Source: Nemophila menziesii (Eukaryota > Streptophyta > Magnoliopsida > Boraginales > Hydrophyllaceae). From it: a stretch of DNA of 64,000 nt. Below the pieces are notes generated by a model, which saw only the letters and a program-made list of their open reading frames with translations, did not search any database and had not been told where the DNA came from. Below, one piece after another: positions 58,577 to 64,000 of this stretch; within the stretch, counting starts at the first letter, position 1; every line of letters begins with the position of its first letter. Location: positions 79,140,224-79,204,223 of the forward strand of contig JARWIR010000002.1 in NCBI GenBank assembly GCA_029959085.1, read 5' to 3'. Position numbers and translations under genes: made by a program.

Positions 58577-60601
58577 ATGAGGCAAAGAAAAAGCTTCGTT
58601 TCTTCTACTAATCCTCCACCTCGATTCCCAAAAGAAATCGCCACTAAAACTACCTCGGAGAAGAAAATCTTCATCTGGTGTTTGGGTTTCAGAATAGTAA
58701 ACGCTTTATTGATACAAACTTATTTCAATCCAGATGAACATTGGCAAGCTTTAGAAGTTGCACATCGAATCACTTTCGGATATGGTCATTTAACCTGGGA
58801 ATGGCAAAAGGGTATAAGAAGTTACTTACATCCTTTTATCTTTGCTCTTCTTTACAAAATTCTATCCTTTCTTCATCTAGATTCTCCTTTCTTCATGGTA
58901 ATTAATCCTTTATTTCTTAACCTTATGTTTATATTCAATTCAATTATCACAATTCTCCATTATCTGCAGATAAAAGCTCCAAGGGTTTTACAAGCAATAT
59001 TTTCTGCAATTGGTGATCTATACCTATACAAATTCTCTCGAATCATATTCAATATTAATGTCGCAAAATGGACAGTATCCTTTTAATATATTCATAATGT
59101 AATTGTTACTTGCCTAGAATACCCCTTTGTGTTCTTAACTATACTGTAGCTTTTTTCACAGCTAACAAATTGGTTCATATTCTTCTGCATTCCACGTACT
59201 TTATCTAACAGTTTAGAAACCGTTCTTACTCTCGTAAGCCTCTATTATTGGCCTTGCATTACAAACAATGCACCTTCTCCACATTCAAGAAAATTAGCCT
59301 TAGCTATAGCAGCATTATCATGTGCTATTCGACCCACTAGTGCTATAACATGGCTATATCTCGGCTTTCTCGAGCTCTTCCTTTCTCGTGATAAACTCAA
59401 ATTTGTTCTTCTTGAAGTTCTCCCTATTGGGTAAGTAAGTAAGTAAGTATTAAATTCTTTACCAAACCAAAATTCTTGGCTTTAATTTTGATATGAAATC
59501 AGGGCATTGGTGATTGGACTTACTTTTTTACTGGATTATGTGATGTATGGCTCATGGATTCTCGTGCCATTAAATTTTGTAAAATTCAATTTTCTTTCGT
59601 CTGGTGGAGATTATTACGGAACTCATGTATGGCATTGGTACTTTACTCAAGGATTTACAGTCATGATTTTTACCTTCTTACCCTTTTCACTAGCTGGAAT
59701 TGTTCAATCCAAGAAATGGAAGCTCTCGGGACTTATCGCTTGGGTTCTTGGTGTTTATAGTTTACTAGGTCACAAAGAGTTCAGGTACTTAATTTTGTTT
59801 AATTTAATTAACATTAAATCTGAATTAACTTTTCGTAAAATCCGATGAAAACAGGTTTGTTCTACCTGTACTTCCTATAACACTAATGTTTTCGGGGTAT
59901 TCCTTAGCTAAATTTGCAGCACGTGTAAAAAATCAAAAGAAGATAAAATTAGCAGTTTTTTTCCTACTTGTTACGAATATACCAATGGCTATATATATGA
60001 GTATGGTTCACCAGGTATAAATATATATTATTAATTCATGTGCTTAAAATTAATTTAGTAAGTGATTTTATTTAATTTTTTACAGAGAGGAACTGAGGAT
60101 GTAATGAATTATCTCGCAAAGGAAGAAGTAAAAAGTATACTTTTCTTGACACCTTGTCATGCAACTCCATATTACTCAACTTTACATAAAAACATACCTA
60201 TGCGATTCTTGGATTGTACACCAAGGTAGGGTATATAAAGCCTTGGATTGTATAAAATATTCAAGTTTTAACACTTGTTTTTGGTATTTATTTAATGCAG
60301 TGAAGAGAAAGGTATATTAGATGAGACGGATCGGTTTATGATGGATCCACTTGGTTTTGTTACTGAATTTTCAAGAAATTGGTCAAAGCCTAGTCATATT
60401 GTGTTGTTTGATTCTCAAGAGAGGCTTTTAAAGGAGTTTCTAGTTTCAAATAATTACAAAGAGGTGGGTAATTTTATACTGTTATGTTTAATTTTTGGAG
60501 CTTAAAATTAATTTTGTATTTGACAGATAAGGAGATTCTTTCACGCTCATTTTAAGGTGGATCGAGAACTTCAAGCATCAGTAGTAGTTTATGCTTTATA
60601 A
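58577..60601 (+). CDS. GPI mannosyltransferase 3 (PIG-B / GPI10-like)
   Basis: Eight GT-AG exons: 58577-58897, 58970-59074, 59162-59430, 59503-59784, 59855-60014, 60086-60225, 60301-60463, 60527-60601. They join in frame to 504 codons, close to the usual size. The enzyme adds the third mannose from dolichol-phosphate-mannose to the GPI anchor precursor in the ER lumen (glycosyltransferase family 22). Seen in the sequence: FNPDEHWQALEVAH with the acidic DE pair at about 53-54 in the first luminal loop; GYGHLTWEWQKGIRSYLHP; CAIRPTSAITWLY; SSGGDYYGTHVWHWYFTQGF; and the GT22 motif GHKEFRF at about 321-327. Several hydrophobic membrane spans are present. The C-terminal block RRFFHAHFKVDRELQ is family-like. 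The start is the first in-frame ATG (MRQRK). No lesions. In Arabidopsis the homologue is known as APTG1; I infer the same job here. Confidence 0.93.
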
Positions 60602-61150
60602 AGGCTAGTGATTGTTCATTTTTGATTCAATTTCTTTTTCTTGATTATTTGTAATACTCTTGACTTAAAAAAGATTCATGTGTTTTGTACTACTGATTTA
60701 TGATTATTTGTGTTTAATTCTTTTATTGTAATCTCTGTGCTAATGTATATTGGTGATGTTCTACTTAATTTTGTAAAAATTCAAATAGTCATGGATGGGT
60801 CCCACTATAAGATGATTTCATGTGTTGAACAACTGTGATAAGAAGCATATGAGAGAAACTTTAACGTATAAACTGACCTCACGAAAAATGAAGATTTTTT
60901 CTTTTTTTTTTTTAAAATTGTTTTTTTCTAGTGGTTAATAATTCATTCAGGGCTATATATCTATTTATATAGTCTGTTATTATGGAAAGCTTCACATGGA
61001 GGCTCTTATCTTCACTTATCCCTTTTCTGACTCTCATATCTGTTGTTCTTTAAATTGTGTGTGGATGGGTTTTTTCCTGCTTTCATTTGGCACATGCATC
61101 ATGTCAGATTCCTATTCTGCTTCTTTATCCTTCTTCTAATTGTTGATCAG
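60602..61150. other. 3' flank of the PIG-B-like gene
   Basis: The 3' untranslated region probably ends near the 'ttgtaatctctgtgctaatg' stretch (about 60726). Beyond it is T-rich spacer with no feature. Confidence 0.5.
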
Positions 61151-61159
61151 TGTTCTCTC

Positions 61160-63999
61160 TTAAATTCTAGCTGTAATTGGAATATCCGTTATTTTCTCGT
61201 GTCTGGACTTTTTTGAATCAACATCTACTACTTTCTTCTTACAAAAACGGCCAGTTTCATAAAAATCAACATGCATATATTCTGTAATAGTTCTAGTGCA
61301 CTTATTTAAAATACGATAAGATTTTCCCTTAGTTGGATAGACAAGAAAAATACCTTCATTTGATTTTGCATCAAATTTACCCAAATAATCTAATTTCAAA
61401 ATAAAGCACTTGCACCCAAAAACAAAAAAATATGCAATAGTTGGAGGTCTAAATTTCCAAAGTTAATAGGGGTTTTCTTAAAAATAGGTCTAATAAAAAA
61501 CTATTTAACACATAACCAGTCGTATGAACGACTTCACCCCAAAAATATGCAGGCAAGCTATGTTCTTTTAACACTGTCCTTGCCATTTTCTTGTCAAGTT
61601 CATCTTTTACATCCTACTAACCCATTTTGTTAGAGAGTTCTAGGAGCCACAAAATTATGCTCAATGCCAAAATTATCACAAAAATTCATAAAAGGAGAAT
61701 TCACATATTCTGTACTATTATCACTACGAATGCACGTAATAGAGTAGCCTTTCTCATTTTGCACTTTAATACAAAGTTTTGCAAATTCATTGTATGGTTG
61801 ATTTTGTAAATAAAGAAAAATCTCCCATGCGTATCTAGTGTAATCATAAAAAACTATAAATATATATTTAGGACCTCCTAGACTGTTGATCTCAACGGGA
61901 CTGAAAAGGTCCATGTGCAACAATTGTAGAGGCCTAGTGGCGATGACCTTATTTATGGGTTTAAAAGAAGAATGACATGTTTACCAGGTTGACATGTATC
62001 ACATAATTTATCTTTTTCAAAGTTGAATTTAGGCAAACCAACAACAAGATCATTTCTAGATAATTTTGAAATTAAACCCATGCTAGCATATCCTACACGT
62101 CTATGCCAAAGCCAATTATCATTTACGACGTTTAAACATTTTAAACATTGACAAATAAGACTCTCAAGATCTAAAAAAAATAATCGAAACTTCTAGCAAC
62201 AAATATAGCTTTAAGTTCATCTTTCTTTATAACAATACATCTAGATGCTTCAAAGTTGACCTTATAGCCAACATCAATAGTTGACCTATACTAAGTAAGT
62301 TAAAAAAAATACCCTCAATAAGTAAAATATTGGAGATAAGTAAGGAATCCTTTTTACCATCACTACCTTTACCCAAAACAAGTCATTTAGCACTATTGTC
62401 AAAAGTAATTTTTACGCCTTCTATCTTTGTGAAGGTGGAAAACAGTGAGGAGATCCCGTCATGTGTCTAGAGCATCCACTATTAAGAATCCATTTATTTT
62501 GTATCTTGATGCTCGCTTCCTACACACAAAAATAATTAAGCTTTAGGTACCCAACTTGATTTGGGTCCATTAGGGTTAGTGGATCTTTTTTATAACCCAT
62601 ATAGGCTTTTTCAAAGATGGTACAAGAGATCCTAAATCCAACAATTTTCTGTAATAACAATGAGATGCATCATGACCAAGTTTTTCACAATAGGTCCACT
62701 TAATACAAGATTTTGAAGAAGGATGAATAATTAGGAGGTTGATTTAACAAAAGTATTTTTAACATTATTTTGTTTGGTCATTGACTCATAGCCAATACCA
62801 CTTTTTTCAAAAGCCATTTCTTGAGATCCTAAAATGAAATCTAAATTTTCTTTCCTTTTTGTAAATTATAAAATGTTGGCCTTTAGCTCCTTAACCTTTT
62901 TGTATAACAAAACATTTTATTTTAAAGGATCATTCTTGTTAAGATTAAGTTGCTCATTTTCATCTATACATTCATGACTTAGACTTTGACAATCCTCCAA
63001 GCCTTTTAAAATATATTTACTTGTATTTTGTTCATTTCCCAAATCTTAAGTTAAAAATTTATTAGTTTTAATAGTTATAAAAAAATAATTATAAAAAGAA
63101 TCAAATGCATCATGAATATCTTTCTCATAAGCATCATCATTTGATTAATAAAGACTAGATTTAGATGCTACTCCATCATTTTTTGCCATGAGTGCATATT
63201 GAGTTTAATCATCATCACTCATCTCTTGTGTTGAGTGGTTATCATCCCGAATAGCATCCTCACCTTTTGCATGATCCATCATGTATGCGACTAGGTTTAC
63301 ATGCTCACTTTCACTTTATTTTTGATCGAAATTTGGATCATCCCAAGTGATAATGGCATACATGGCCTTCTTAGATTTTTCTTTGCTTAGATTTGGACAA
63401 TATGTTTTGATGTGACCTATTTTCTTGCAATGGTAGCAAGTAGGTTCTTCTTGGTTGATGGCTCTCACGTTCTTCTTAAAAGGTGTGGGAGACCTTCCTT
63501 TCTTGGCAAAGAGTTTATATCTCATACACCTTTTCATGTCTCTTTCCACATAGCCATTCCTTCATCTTTACTAGTCTCTTATTCATATGAATCTTCTTTC
63601 GTTCCTTCTTTTACTTTCTTTCATTTTTTTTCTACTAGAAGCATGAAAGACAATGGATTTCTTAGCTCTCTTAGCTCTCTAATCTTCATCTTATCTTAAT
63701 TTTTCTTCTTCAAGCGTAAGTTCCTGAGTCATGAGAGTACATATAAGCTCGTGATCCGTAATTTATTAGAGATATTTCGTGTCTTATATGGAGGTTATTT
63801 TTACTTGTATTTCTCTGAAAGAGCATATTGAAGTTTTCGGCATTGCTATTTGTTTGTGTAGTTCAAGTTGTTTATGATGTTTGAAAATATTTGATGCACC
63901 GCATTGATGGTTTCATTGGGCTCTATTCGAAATAACTCATATTTTGTGATGTAGAGACCAGCCTTAGTTTCTTTAACATCCACCGCAACTGGATATGAT
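61160..63999 (-). pseudogene. Ty1/copia (SIRE-like) gag-pol remnant
   Basis: Order on the minus strand: gag trace near 63990-63840 (K-Y-E-L-F-R); gag tail with CCHC knuckle CYHCKKIGHIKTYC and a following ITWDDPNFD (63549-63316); protease trace near 62560-62330 (S-R-H-M-T-G); GAG-pre-integrase block LWHRRVGYASMGLISKLSRN with CDTCQPGK (62125-61970); integrase core HMDLFSPVEI ... CIRSDNSTEYVNSPFMNFC (61923-61630). Then comes the integrase-tail/RT-start pattern LGKFDAKSNEGIFLVYPTK with SYRILNK (61399-61160). In the pre-integrase knuckle the usual His of L-G-H is Tyr. Stops and shifts are frequent. The knuckle spacing and the YKLFAKKGRS and WDD phrases point to the SIRE/Maximus branch. The 5' LTR lies beyond the window and no 3' LTR was recognised. 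Confidence 0.85.
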
Positions 64000-64000
64000 A

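Noticed and set aside
59554..59760. Overlapping plus-strand frame inside exon 4 of the PIG-B-like gene
   Set aside because: Out of frame with the conserved protein; a shadow.
1..64000. CRISPR arrays, bacterial operons, integrons or phage modules
   Set aside because: Spliced genes, LTR elements and MITEs show eukaryotic nuclear DNA; no spaced direct-repeat array of CRISPR type was found.

Overview
This window is nuclear DNA from a flowering plant, most likely a eudicot. It is AT-rich, its genes have GT-AG introns, and it carries the standard plant repeat classes: Ty3/gypsy Athila-type and Ty1/copia LTR retrotransposons, L1-type LINE remnants, a tRNA-derived SINE and several MITE families. I cannot name the species. 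Only two loci look like intact host genes: a glucose-6-phosphate 1-epimerase-like gene (complement 29578-31683, 8 exons, 319 codons) and a GPI mannosyltransferase 3 / PIG-B-like gene (58577-60601, 8 exons, 504 codons). A third host-derived locus is the 3' part of a plasma-membrane H+-ATPase gene (3262-6180). It is a pseudogene: it has three in-frame TAG codons, a lost splice acceptor, and a 1.75-kb LTR inside an exon.

Layout. 1-3.2 kb: decayed Athila-type element (LTR end, tRNA-Asp primer site, gag, aspartic protease). 3.2-6.2 kb: H+-ATPase pseudogene. 6.27-20.13 kb: a direct tandem segmental duplication of the ATPase downstream region. Copy A (6268-9443) holds a LINE RNase H piece. Copy B (9444-20127) was expanded by a MITE, a SINE and an 8.3-kb minus-strand Ty1/copia element (11059-19353). 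That copia element itself contains a solo Athila LTR, tandem tRNA-like units and a 1.3-kb CCTTAA-like array. 20.1-25.2 kb: a Tat-like gypsy LTR, another RNase H scrap, a third partial copy of the duplicated repeat with a fold-back MITE, and a gag-LTR fusion remnant. 25.2-29.5 kb: a solo LTR with perfect 5-bp target duplication inside unidentified retroelement-like sequence, then unexplained spacer. 29.6-31.7 kb: epimerase gene.

32.1-46.6 kb: a dense nest of Athila-type LTRs. Insertions can be ordered by their target duplications: LTR in LTR, MITE in LTR, LTR in a reversed LTR. A plus-strand gag (37494-38898) is cut by a minus-strand element that runs 3' LTR, polypurine tract, env-position ORF, CCGG minisatellite, integrase. 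46.6-51.2 kb: a copia remnant with its 3' LTR, a textbook SINE insertion with 16-bp duplication, and a second copy of the CCTTAA-array element. 51.2-54.5 kb: GC-rich then very AT-rich spacer with a ~340-bp tandem repeat. 54.5-57.6 kb: degenerate LINE (reverse transcriptase, zf-RVT, RNase H). 57.7-58.3 kb: two MITEs just upstream of the PIG-B gene. 61.2-64 kb: minus-strand SIRE-like copia remnant.

No operon-like or defence-like gene system is present. The unusual material is structural: an 80-bp perfect duplication flanking an LTR, tandem tRNA-like units followed by co-varying micro-hairpins, duplicated CCTTAA arrays, and repeated polypurine motifs around the retroelement ORFs.
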